This document shows, in pieces, positions 16,156-23,789 of a DNA stretch of 55,596 nucleotides. Under the pieces are notes generated by a model, which did no database searches, was not told the origin of the DNA, and saw only the letters and a program-made list of their open reading frames with translations. The number at the start of each line of letters is the position of its first letter. The first letter of the stretch is position 1. Position numbers and translations under genes: made by a program. The DNA lies in the NCBI GenBank assembly GCA_049974865.1, contig JBNGCX010000022.1, forward strand, positions 1 through 55,596, in the 5' to 3' direction. The DNA comes from JAGSOU01 sp049974865 (GTDB lineage: Bacteria > Pseudomonadota > Alphaproteobacteria > Rhodobacterales > Rhodobacteraceae).

Positions 16156-17249
16156 TGTATGTTGCAGTGAAAGGCGGCGAGCGCGCCATCGACAACGCCC
16201 ATGCTTGGCTGGCCGAGGAACGGCGCGGCGACGCCGCCATCGCCGAGCTGTCGGTTGAGCAGATCCGCGAGCAACTGGCGCTGGCCGTGAACCGGGTGAT
16301 GGCCGAGGGCTCGCTCTACGATCCCGACCTCGCCGCGCTGGCGATCAAGCAGGCCCGCGGCGACCTGATCGAGGCGATCTTCCTCATCCGCGCGTATCGC
16401 ACCACGCTGCCGCGCATCGGCCATTCGCGCCCGGTGGAGACCGAGGCGATGGCCTGCGACCGCCGCATCTCGGCCACCTTCAAGGACGCGCCGGGCGGGC
16501 AGGTGCTGGGGCCGACCTTTGACTACACGCACCGGCTGCTGGATTTCAAACTCGCCGCCGACGGCGAGGCGCCGGCGGCCGCCGAGGCCCTGCCGCGCGC
16601 GGAGCCGGTGCCGCATATCACCAGCTTCCTCAACCGCGACGGGCTGATCGAGGAGGAGGAAGCCAGCGACGAAACCCCGCGCGACCTGACGCGCGAGCCG
16701 CTGGAGTTTCCCGCCTCGCGCGCGCTGCGGCTGCAATCGCTCACCCGCGGCGACGAGGGCTTCGTGCTGTCGATGGCCTATTCCACCCAGCGCGGCTATG
16801 GCCGCAACCACCCCTTCGTGGGCGAGTTGCGGGTGGGCGCGGTGGCGGTGGAGATGGATATCCCCGAGCTGGGCTTCGCCGTGGAGATCGGCGAGATCAC
16901 CCTGACCGAATGCGAGACGGTAAACCAGTTCAAGGGATCGAAGACCGAGCCGCCGCAATTCACCCGCGGCTACGGCCTGACTTTCGGCCATACCGAGCGC
17001 AAGGCGATCTCGATGGCGCTGGTCGACCGCGCGCTGCGCTGGGCCGAGCTGGGCGAGGACAATGTCGGCGCCCCGGCGCAGGACGAGGAATTCGTGCTGA
17101 GCCATGCCGACAACATCCAGGCCACCGGCTTCCTCGAGCACATAAAACTGCCGCATTACGTGGACTTCCAGTCCGAACTTGAACTGGTGCGCAAATTGCG
17201 CGCCGAGGTCGAGGCCGCGCAGGCGCAGGTGCCGGAGGCGGCGGAATGA
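16155..17249 (+). CDS. phnI: PhnI, nucleosidase subunit of C-P lyase
   Basis: This 364-residue PhnI is the catalytic subunit that, with PhnG, H and L, displaces adenine from ATP with the phosphonate to give ribose 1-phosphonate 5-triphosphate. The diagnostic start MYVAVKGGERAIDNAHAWL and the internal SLTRGDEGFVLSMAYSTQRG and TRGYGLTFGHTERKAISMAL segments are clear. It begins in a TGATG overlap with phnH. A 205-bp gap, unusually long for this operon, separates it from phnJ and holds an antisense small gene. Confidence 0.95.
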   Translation: MYVAVKGGERAIDNAHAWLAEERRGDAAIAELSVEQIREQLALAVNRVMAEGSLYDPDLAALAIKQARGDLIEAIFLIRAYRTTLPRIGHSRPVETEAMACDRRISATFKDAPGGQVLGPTFDYTHRLLDFKLAADGEAPAAAEALPRAEPVPHITSFLNRDGLIEEEEASDETPRDLTREPLEFPASRALRLQSLTRGDEGFVLSMAYSTQRGYGRNHPFVGELRVGAVAVEMDIPELGFAVEIGEITLTECETVNQFKGSKTEPPQFTRGYGLTFGHTERKAISMALVDRALRWAELGEDNVGAPAQDEEFVLSHADNIQATGFLEHIKLPHYVDFQSELELVRKLRAEVEAAQAQVPEAAE

Positions 17250-17254
17250 GGGGG

Positions 17255-17398
17255 TTAGTCTTGGCCGGTATCGATCAGCCAGCCGCCGGGGCCGGCCACT
17301 CGGTCTGGCAGAAAGGCGACCAGCAGCGTGCGGATCAAGGCAAAGGCGAACAGGCTGTAGGCGATCTGATCGAAGGTGATGGTGTCCAGAAAGTCCAT
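17255..17398 (-). CDS. Small single-span membrane protein, antisense in the phnI-phnJ gap
   Basis: This 47-residue protein lies on the minus strand, filling the gap between phnI and phnJ. The ATG at 17398 has a strong ribosome site (GGGAGGA, four bases upstream). After a short acidic N-terminus (MDFLDTITFD) comes one hydrophobic segment (QIAYSLFAFALIRTLLVAFL, 11-30), then PDRVAGPGGWLIDTGQD. I recognise no family. The ribosome site, the clean transmembrane segment and the exact fit to the gap support a real gene; homologues have not been checked. Confidence 0.55.
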   Translation of the reverse strand: MDFLDTITFDQIAYSLFAFALIRTLLVAFLPDRVAGPGGWLIDTGQD

Positions 17399-17454
17399 CT
17401 GGTCCTCCCTGTCGTGAACCTGCCCCTGTTGTCCCGGGAAAGTGAGGCCGGAAA

Positions 17455-18333
17455 ATGACGGAAACAAGCCAATATAATTTCGCTTATCTCGATGAGCAGA
17501 CAAAGCGCATGATCCGCCGGGCATTGTTGAAGGCCCTGGCCATTCCCGGCTACCAGGTGCCCTTCGCCAGCCGCGAGATGCCCATGCCCTATGGCTGGGG
17601 TACCGGCGGCGTGCAGGTCTCGTCTGCCTGCCTGACGCCCGAGGACCGCTTCAAGGTGATCGACCAGGGCGCCGACGACACCACCAACGCGGTCTCGATC
17701 CGCAAGTTCTTCGAGCGCACGGCCGGGGTGGAGACGACCGAGCACACGGGCGAGGCGACCGTCATCCAGACCCGCCACCGCATCCCCGAGGAGGTGCTGA
17801 CGGAGGGCCAGATCCTAGTCTACCAGGTGCCGATCCCCGAACCGCTGCGTTTTCTCGAGCCGCGCGAGACCGAGACGCGCAAGATGCATGCGCTCGAGGA
17901 ATACGGGCTGATGCATGTGAAGCTCTACGAGGACATCGCGCGCCACGGCAAGATCGCCACCTCCTACGCCTACCCGGTGAAGGTCGAGGGGCGCTACGTG
18001 ATGGACCCCTCGCCGATTCCGAAGTTCGACAACCCCAAGATGGAGATGGCGGCGATCCAGCTATTCGGGGCCGGGCGCGAACAGCGGATTTACGCGGTGC
18101 CGCCCTATACCAGTGTTGTCAGCCTCGATTTCGAGGATCATCCTTTCGAGGCCAGCAAGGCCGAGCAGCCCTGCGCGCTGTGCGGTGCCGAGCACACCTA
18201 TCTCGACGAGGTGATCATGGATGACCAGGGCGGGCGGATGTTCGTCTGCTCCGACACCGACTACTGCGCGCGGCGCCGGGCCGAGGGCCACCTGGGCGCG
18301 CTGGGCGTGGCCGAAGAGGAAACCGCGGCATGA
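17455..18333 (+). CDS. phnJ: PhnJ, radical SAM C-P lyase
   Basis: This 292-residue enzyme cleaves the carbon-phosphorus bond to release alkane and ribose 1,2-cyclic phosphate 5-phosphate. The Fe-S cluster motif of PhnJ, C-x2-C-x21-C-x5-C, is exact here at Cys240, 243, 265 and 271, where the last corresponds to the E. coli thiyl cysteine 272. Gly32 of the IPGYQVPF segment, the glycyl-radical site, is conserved. The E. coli FGGREMP segment reads FASREMP, a mild change. All catalytic residues appear intact. Confidence 0.97.
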   Translation: MTETSQYNFAYLDEQTKRMIRRALLKALAIPGYQVPFASREMPMPYGWGTGGVQVSSACLTPEDRFKVIDQGADDTTNAVSIRKFFERTAGVETTEHTGEATVIQTRHRIPEEVLTEGQILVYQVPIPEPLRFLEPRETETRKMHALEEYGLMHVKLYEDIARHGKIATSYAYPVKVEGRYVMDPSPIPKFDNPKMEMAAIQLFGAGREQRIYAVPPYTSVVSLDFEDHPFEASKAEQPCALCGAEHTYLDEVIMDDQGGRMFVCSDTDYCARRRAEGHLGALGVAEEETAA

Positions 18334-18370
18334 GTGCGCAAAGGTCTTGGCCGCAACAGGGGAGAGGGCA

Positions 18371-19141
18371 ATGACGCCTCTGCTGAAAGTCCAGAATATC
18401 ACCAAGCTCTACGGCGCCCGCATCGGCTGTGCCGATGTGTCCTTCGACCTGTATCCGGGCGAGGTCATGGGCATCGTGGGCGAGAGCGGCTCGGGGAAAT
18501 CCACGCTGCTCAACTGCCTCGCCGGACATCTTGAGCCGGATTCCGGCGAGGTTCTTTTTGACACCCGCGCAGAGGGCCTGAAGGACACAGTGCAGATGTC
18601 CGAACCCGAGCGGCGGATGCTGGCGCGCACCGACTGGGCCTTTGTCCATCAGAACGCGCGCGACGGGCTGCGCATGGGCGTCAGCGCCGGCGGCAACGTG
18701 GGCGAGCGGCTGATGGCCGTGGGTGCCCGCCATTACGGGCAGATCCGCGAGCAGGCGCTCGACTGGCTGGAGCGGGTCGAGATCGAGGGCGACCGGGTCG
18801 ACGACCGCCCCAGCGCGTTTTCCGGCGGCATGCAGCAGCGGTTGCAGATCGCGCGCAACCTGGTGACCGGCCCGCGGCTGGTGTTCATGGATGAACCCAC
18901 GGGCGGCCTCGACGTTTCCGTTCAGGCCCGGCTGCTGGACCTGCTGCGCGGGCTGGTGCGGCAGATGGGGCTGTCGGCGATCATCGTCACCCACGACCTC
19001 GCCGTGGTGCGGCTGCTGGCGGACCGGCTGATGGTGATGAAATCGGGCCACGTGGTGGAGACCGGCCTGACCGACCAGGTGCTGGACGACCCGCAGCACG
19101 CCTATACCCAACTTCTCGTGTCCTCGGTGCTTCAGGTGTGA
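18371..19141 (+). CDS. phnK: PhnK, ATP-binding protein of the C-P lyase complex
   Basis: This 256-residue ABC-type ATPase binds the PhnGHIJ core rather than a permease. Walker A GESGSGKST (about 37-45), signature FSGGMQQRLQ, Walker B LVFMDEPT and a C-terminal tail HAYTQLLVSSVLQV of the oligopeptide-transporter ATPase type are visible. The ATG at 18371 follows GGGGAGAGGGCA. In-frame earlier starts would run into the phnJ end without a ribosome site. It is followed by the corA-type gene after only four bases. Confidence 0.93.
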   Translation: MTPLLKVQNITKLYGARIGCADVSFDLYPGEVMGIVGESGSGKSTLLNCLAGHLEPDSGEVLFDTRAEGLKDTVQMSEPERRMLARTDWAFVHQNARDGLRMGVSAGGNVGERLMAVGARHYGQIREQALDWLERVEIEGDRVDDRPSAFSGGMQQRLQIARNLVTGPRLVFMDEPTGGLDVSVQARLLDLLRGLVRQMGLSAIIVTHDLAVVRLLADRLMVMKSGHVVETGLTDQVLDDPQHAYTQLLVSSVLQV

Positions 19142-19145
19142 ACGC

Positions 19146-20123
19146 GTGATCACGGCATATGCATATCGCGACGGACGGCTCGTCCCCGCCGTCGAGGCGC
19201 TGGAAGAGGCGACCTGGATCGACCTGTTCCAGCCCACCGAGGCCGAGCTGGCCAGCGCCGCGCCGCTCGCCGCCGGGGCGGCGCTGCCGACCCTCGCGGA
19301 CATGCAGGAGATCGAGATTTCCAACCGCCTCTACCGCGAGGGCGATGTCGACGTGGTCACCGTGATGCTGCCCGCGGTCGAAGCCGACGGGGAGGTCGCC
19401 TCCGGCCCGGTGACCTTCATGCTGGGGCCCGAGCGGCTGATCACCCTGCGCCACCACGCCCCGCGCCCCTTCGACACCTACGCGGGCCGGGCCGACAAGA
19501 GCGGCTTTGGCTGCTCCACCCCCGATACCGTGGCGCTGGGCCTGTTGGAGGAGGTCGTGGCGCGCTTGGCCGACCTGCTGGAGCGGGTGGGCGACCGGCT
19601 GGACGGCGTGTCGCGCGACGTGCTGGGCAAACCCGGCAATGGCGGGCGGCAGGAGGATGTAGAGCTGCAATCGGCGCTGGAGCGCGTGGCCCGCGCGGGC
19701 GACACGCTCAGCCGGTTGCGCCTCTCGTTGCTGACGATGGAGCGCGGCCTGGGGTTCCTGATGCAGACCATCGCGGCGCCCGGGCCCCGGGGCAAGGAAA
19801 GCCCTTTGCGCGCCGTGATCGCGACGCAGCTGGCCGATATCCACGCGCTGGTCGAACATGCCGATTTCCTGTCGTCCAAGGTCAGCCTCGTGCTGTCCGC
19901 GACGATGGGCATGATCCACCTGTCGCAGAACGACACGGTGCGCATCGTGTCGGTGGTGGCCGCGCTGTTCCTGCCGCCGACGCTGATCGCGTCGCTCTAC
20001 GGCATGAACTTTGCCCATATGCCCGAGCTGTCGCAGCCCTGGGGCTATCCGGTCGCGCTGGGGCTGATGCTGGCCTCGGCGGGGCTGACCTACCTGTTTT
20101 TCAAATGGCGGGGCTGGCTCTAG
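19146..20123 (+). CDS. corA: CorA-family divalent-cation channel inside the phn operon
   Basis: This 325-residue CorA/ZntB-type protein has a long soluble N-terminal domain, a stalk helix (LRAVIATQLADIHALVEHADFL), and two C-terminal membrane spans. The signature YGMNF follows the first span (VVAALFLPPTLIASLYGMNF, ending near 300), and the protein ends FFKWRGWL. CorA members carry Mg2+, Co2+ or Ni2+, ZntB Zn2+. It is wedged between phnK and phnL with 4-base and 20-base gaps, so it is co-transcribed with the C-P lyase genes. The ion and the link to phosphonates are unknown. Confidence 0.88.
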   Translation: MITAYAYRDGRLVPAVEALEEATWIDLFQPTEAELASAAPLAAGAALPTLADMQEIEISNRLYREGDVDVVTVMLPAVEADGEVASGPVTFMLGPERLITLRHHAPRPFDTYAGRADKSGFGCSTPDTVALGLLEEVVARLADLLERVGDRLDGVSRDVLGKPGNGGRQEDVELQSALERVARAGDTLSRLRLSLLTMERGLGFLMQTIAAPGPRGKESPLRAVIATQLADIHALVEHADFLSSKVSLVLSATMGMIHLSQNDTVRIVSVVAALFLPPTLIASLYGMNFAHMPELSQPWGYPVALGLMLASAGLTYLFFKWRGWL

Positions 20124-20143
20124 CCCCCGCAAAGGACGGACCG

Positions 20144-20824
20144 ATGATCGAAATTCGCGACCTTGAGAAAAGATTCACCCTGCACAACCAGGGCAGCGCC
20201 GTGATCCCGGTGATGGCGGGCGCGCAGCTGAGCGTCGCGCCCGGCGAGTGCGTGGCGCTGGTGGGCGCCTCGGGGGCGGGCAAATCCACCCTGATGCGCA
20301 TGATCTATGGCAACTACCTGGCGCAGGGCGGCGAGATCCTGGTCGACGGCATCGACGTCGCCCGCGCCGAGCCGCGCGAGATCCTGGAGCTGCGCCGCCG
20401 GACGCTGGGCTATGTCAGCCAGTTCCTGCGCGTGGTGCCCCGCGTGCCCACCGTCGAGGTGGTGGCCGAGCCGCTGCTGACCGTGGGCGTGGAGCGCGAA
20501 GAGGCGCTGTCGCGCGCCCGCGCGCTGCTGGACCGGCTGAACATCCCCGAGCGGCTGTGGGCGCTGTCGCCCACCACCTTCTCGGGCGGCGAGCAGCAGC
20601 GCGTGAACATCGCCCGCGGCTTTGCCTATGACTACCCGGCGCTGCTGCTGGACGAACCCACCGCCAGCCTCGACGCCACCAACCGCGAGGTGGTGCTGAG
20701 CCTGATCGAAGAGGCCAAGCACCGCGGCGCCGCGATCGTCGGCATCTTCCATGACGAGGCGGCCCGCGACAGGGTCTGCGACCGCGAGGTGGACGTGTCG
20801 GGCTTCACGCCCCGGACGGCGTGA
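20144..20824 (+). CDS. phnL: PhnL, ATP-binding protein of the C-P lyase pathway
   Basis: This 226-residue ABC-type ATPase is needed with PhnGHI for the nucleosidase step. Walker A GASGAGKST, signature FSGGEQQRVNIARG, Walker B LLLDEPTASLD and the PhnL-typical LGYVSQFLRVVPRV segment are clear. The ATG at 20144 follows AAAGGACGG. A start at 20105 inside the corA end has no ribosome site. The stop overlaps phnN in TGATG. Confidence 0.93.
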   Translation: MIEIRDLEKRFTLHNQGSAVIPVMAGAQLSVAPGECVALVGASGAGKSTLMRMIYGNYLAQGGEILVDGIDVARAEPREILELRRRTLGYVSQFLRVVPRVPTVEVVAEPLLTVGVEREEALSRARALLDRLNIPERLWALSPTTFSGGEQQRVNIARGFAYDYPALLLDEPTASLDATNREVVLSLIEEAKHRGAAIVGIFHDEAARDRVCDREVDVSGFTPRTA

Positions 20825-21366
20825 TGGCCGGGCGGCTTTTCGCGGTGGTCGGGCCTTCGGGCGCCGGCAAGGACACCTTGATGGCCGCCGCCTGGGCGCG
20901 CCGGCCCGAGCTGTTCCTGGTGCGCCGGGTGATCACCCGCCCGGCCGAGGCGGGGGGCGAAGATTTCGACGGCGTCACCGAGGCCGAGTTTCTGACGATG
21001 CGCGAGGCCGGCGCCTTTTCCCTTTGGTGGCAGGCGCACGGCCTCTATTATGGCATCCCGGCCAGCATCGACGCCGCGCTGGCCGAGGGGCGCGACGTGC
21101 TGTTCAACGGCTCGCGCGCGGTGCTGGCCGAGGCGGCGGCGCGCTATCCGCAGATGGTGGTGCTGCTGGTGACCGCCAGCCCTGAGGTGCTGGCCGAACG
21201 GCTGGCCGCGCGCGGCCGCGAAAGCGCCGGGGACATCGCCGCGCGGCTGAAACGGGCCGGTTTCGCGGTGCCGGGCGGGCTGGACGTGCGCGAGATCCGC
21301 AATGACGGCGCCCTGGAGGACGCCGTCGGCGCGATGCTGAACCTGCTTCAGCCCGAAAGCGTGTAG
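20824..21366 (+). CDS. phnN: PhnN, ribose 1,5-bisphosphate phosphokinase
   Basis: This 180-residue guanylate-kinase-like enzyme makes PRPP from ribose 1,5-bisphosphate, ending the C-P lyase pathway. The P-loop GPSGAGKDTL (about 9-18) and the RRVITRPAEAGGEDF substrate region match PhnN. I start it at the ATG in the phnL TGATG junction; a GTG one codon earlier is possible. Its last 19 bases overlap the 3' end of the minus-strand 2H phosphoesterase gene. Confidence 0.92.
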   Translation: MAGRLFAVVGPSGAGKDTLMAAAWARRPELFLVRRVITRPAEAGGEDFDGVTEAEFLTMREAGAFSLWWQAHGLYYGIPASIDAALAEGRDVLFNGSRAVLAEAAARYPQMVVLLVTASPEVLAERLAARGRESAGDIAARLKRAGFAVPGGLDVREIRNDGALEDAVGAMLNLLQPESV

Positions 21367-22037
21367 CGATGCAGCAGGTGGAACCGACCATCCTCGGCCT
21401 CGCCGAACAGGCACAGGCTGGTCACCCGGAAGGGGGCGGGCAGCAGCGGGGCCACGACAGGGGCCAGCGCGGCCTCGACCGCCGCGGCCTCGTCCCCGGA
21501 CAGCTTGCCGGTCAGGGTCAGGTGAAAGCGGAACTCGTCCAGCACGTAGGGGTAGCCCCATTTCTCCAGCAGCGCGCGCTGGGCCGGGGTCAGCTTGTCC
21601 GGGTTGCGCCGGGCGATCTCGGCCTCGGTGGGCGGTGCGCGGAAGCCGTCAAGATCCTGCACCACCGTTCCGGCCAGCGCGGCCAGCGCGCCGGCGTTCC
21701 CCCGGGGCGTCAGCGCCAGGAACGACCCCAGCCGCGACAGCCCCAAGCCCTCCAGCGTGATCGGCGCCAGTCGCGCGCAAAGCGCCCCGGCCGCCGCGTG
21801 CAGCGCCTCCACGCTCTGCCCCTCGGCCAGGCGGAAGGGCGGCTTTATGGTGCCGTGAAACCCGTATTTGCGCGGCGTCTCGGTCAGATCGGCCACCGGG
21901 CGGGGCAGGGCGGCGACAGCCGGATGCGCCACCTCGGTGCCTTGCGCCGGGTCCCAGCCCAGCCAGGCCGCGCCGAACGCGGCCAGCGGCCCGGGCTCGG
22001 GCGCGTAATAGATTGCGTAACGCTTGAAATCCCACAT
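21348..22037 (-). CDS. 2H phosphoesterase of phosphonate operons (DUF1045)
   Basis: This 229-residue 2H-superfamily protein has the paired HxT motifs HGTIKPPF (about 76-83) and FHLTLTG (about 175-181) and opens RYAIYYAPEPGPLAAFGAAWLGWD, which is diagnostic of the phosphonate-operon family DUF1045. 2H enzymes open cyclic phosphates. No PhnP gene is present in the cluster, so this protein may hydrolyse the 5-phosphoribosyl 1,2-cyclic phosphate made by PhnJ. That role is inference. It is divergent from phnM2 with an 79-bp spacer and converges on phnN with a 19-bp overlap. Confidence 0.88.
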   Translation of the reverse strand: MWDFKRYAIYYAPEPGPLAAFGAAWLGWDPAQGTEVAHPAVAALPRPVADLTETPRKYGFHGTIKPPFRLAEGQSVEALHAAAGALCARLAPITLEGLGLSRLGSFLALTPRGNAGALAALAGTVVQDLDGFRAPPTEAEIARRNPDKLTPAQRALLEKWGYPYVLDEFRFHLTLTGKLSGDEAAAVEAALAPVVAPLLPAPFRVTSLCLFGEAEDGRFHLLHRYTLSG

Positions 22038-22116
22038 GGCCTGTCCCTGCTTTGCCCTGCGCCTCGATTGCGCCGCAGCATTGGCACGGCCCGCGACGTT
22101 CCTCAAGGAGACATCC

Positions 22117-23256
22117 ATGCCTGAGACCATTTTTGCCAACGCGACGCTGGTCCTGCCCACCGAGACCATCCGGGGCTCGGTCCGAGTGGCCGATGGCCGG
22201 ATCGCCGACATCGCGCCGGGCACCGCCGTGCCCGCCGGCGCGGTCGATTGCGGCGGCGACCTGCTGATGCCCGGCCTGATCGAGCTGCACACCGACAACC
22301 TGGAGCGCCACATCCAGCCGCGGCCCCGGGTCGACTGGCCCCATGCCAGCGCGATCATCGCCCACGATGCCGAGCTTGCCTCGGTAGGGGTGACCACCGT
22401 TTTCGACGCCATGCGCGTGGGCTCCATCCCCTCGGGCAAGGGGCGCTACGTGCCCTATGCGCGCAAGCTGGCCACCGAGCTGCTGGAACTGCGCGCGAAA
22501 AACGCCTTGCGGATCAGCCATTACCTGCACCTGCGGGCCGAGGTCTGCTCGGAGACCCTGGTCGAGGAAATGGCCGCCTTCACCGACCATGACCGGGTGG
22601 GCATCGTCAGCCTGATGGACCACACGCCGGGCCAGCGCCAGTTCCGCGACATCTCAAAGCTCAAGCAATACGTGATGGGCAAGAACAACCTCTCCGAGGC
22701 CGAGTTCGCCGAGCATGTCGCCAACCTGACCGAGCTGCGCGCCCGCCTCGGCGACCGGCACGAGGCCGCGGCGGTGGATGAGGCCCGGCGCTACGGCGCG
22801 ATCCTGGCCAGCCATGACGACACCACGGCCGCGCATGTGGCGACCTCGGCCGGGCATGGCATCAAGCTGGCCGAGTTTCCCACCACGGTGGAGGCCGCGC
22901 GGGCCTGCCACGAGCACGGCATCGCGGTGATGATGGGAGCGCCGAACCTGATCCGGGGTGGGTCGCATTCAGGTAACGTGGCGGCCAAGGACCTGGCCGA
23001 GCTGGATCTGCTGGACATCGTCTCGTCGGACTACGTGCCGGCGGCGCTGATGATGGCGGCGGTGATGCTGGGCGATCTGTGGGACGACACGGCCCGCGGC
23101 ATCGCCACCGTAACCCGTGCTCCGGCCGATGCCGCGCACCTGCCCGACCGCGGCCGGATCGAGATCGGCGCGCGCGCAGATCTTGTGCGCGTCGCCCGGA
23201 TCGAGGGCACGCCGATGGTGCGCGAGACCTGGGTGCAGGGGCGGCGCGTGGCCTGA
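22117..23256 (+). CDS. phnM: PhnM, ribose 1-methylphosphonate 5-triphosphate diphosphatase (canonical copy)
   Basis: This 379-residue amidohydrolase is close to E. coli PhnM in every motif: ELHTDNLERHIQPRPRVDWP, SHDD, GAPNLIRGGSHSGN and the final LPDRGRIEIGARADLV. It converts the triphosphate product of PhnGHIL to the 5-phosphate used by PhnJ. The ATG at 22117 follows CAAGGAGACATCC; an earlier start at 22024 would overlap the divergent gene. It is followed after 63 bases by a phasin-like gene. Confidence 0.95.
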   Translation: MPETIFANATLVLPTETIRGSVRVADGRIADIAPGTAVPAGAVDCGGDLLMPGLIELHTDNLERHIQPRPRVDWPHASAIIAHDAELASVGVTTVFDAMRVGSIPSGKGRYVPYARKLATELLELRAKNALRISHYLHLRAEVCSETLVEEMAAFTDHDRVGIVSLMDHTPGQRQFRDISKLKQYVMGKNNLSEAEFAEHVANLTELRARLGDRHEAAAVDEARRYGAILASHDDTTAAHVATSAGHGIKLAEFPTTVEAARACHEHGIAVMMGAPNLIRGGSHSGNVAAKDLAELDLLDIVSSDYVPAALMMAAVMLGDLWDDTARGIATVTRAPADAAHLPDRGRIEIGARADLVRVARIEGTPMVRETWVQGRRVA

Positions 23257-23319
23257 GGCTTCTGCCCGGCGTGCTTTTCTTGTATGACGGTCCTTGCGAC
23301 CGGAAACAGGGAGGGCGCA

Positions 23320-23658
23320 ATGGCAAAGAAACCGGAATCCACGGAGTTCGACAACCCGTTCACGGCCTTCATGCAGGCTCAGGCCGAGGCCATGGGCCGC
23401 ATGACCGCGTTTAACGCCGCGGTGGCCGAGTCCATGGGGCGTTACGGCCAGGAATTCGTCGGCTTCGTGCAGGAACGGCTGGCCGAGGACGTCAAGACCC
23501 AGCAGGAATTGATGGCCTGCCGCGATCTCAATAAGCTGGCCGAGATCCAGAACCGGTTTCTCGAACGCGCCATGCAGCAATATACCGACGAGACCGGCAA
23601 GCTGGTCGATCTCGGCCGCGAGGTGTTCGAGCAGGCGCTCAAGCAGGCCCAGAAATAG
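23320..23658 (+). CDS. Phasin-like helical protein
   Basis: This 112-residue, almost wholly helical protein has no signal peptide and resembles short phasins (FDNPFTAFMQAQAEAMGRM; FVGFVQERLAEDVKTQQELM; QNRFLERAMQQYTDETGKLV). Phasins coat polyhydroxyalkanoate granules. No pha gene is visible nearby, so the function is by similarity only. The ATG at 23320 follows CAGGGAGGGCGCA. It lies 63 bases after phnM and could be co-transcribed. Confidence 0.7.
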   Translation: MAKKPESTEFDNPFTAFMQAQAEAMGRMTAFNAAVAESMGRYGQEFVGFVQERLAEDVKTQQELMACRDLNKLAEIQNRFLERAMQQYTDETGKLVDLGREVFEQALKQAQK

Positions 23659-23730
23659 GCGCAGCGCGCCGATGGCCGGCAGCTTATCAGTACGTTCAGG
23701 CGCACGGCCTACGTTTCGGCAATCAGGGCA

Positions 23731-23778
23731 GCGCCCGCCGCGGGGCGGGCGGGCGCTGCCCGGCTCAAACGCCGGGCG
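23731..23778 (+). repeat. Intergenic double-hairpin repeat, copy 2
   Basis: Hairpin 1 pairs GCGCCCGCC with GGCGGGCGC (23731-23756) and hairpin 2 pairs GCCCGGC with GCCGGGC around the loop TCAAAC (23758-23777). Copies lie at 12893 (minus) and 33759 (plus), each in intergenic DNA. Here it sits between the convergent ends of the phasin-like gene and the ArgE-like gene. Confidence 0.65.
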
Positions 23779-23789
23779 ATTGTCGGCAT

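Noticed and set aside
17246..17458. Plus-strand frame in the phnI-phnJ gap
   Set aside because: It starts inside the phnI end, overlaps phnJ, has no ribosome site and a composition (Q, G, V-rich) typical of a shadow of the minus-strand small gene.
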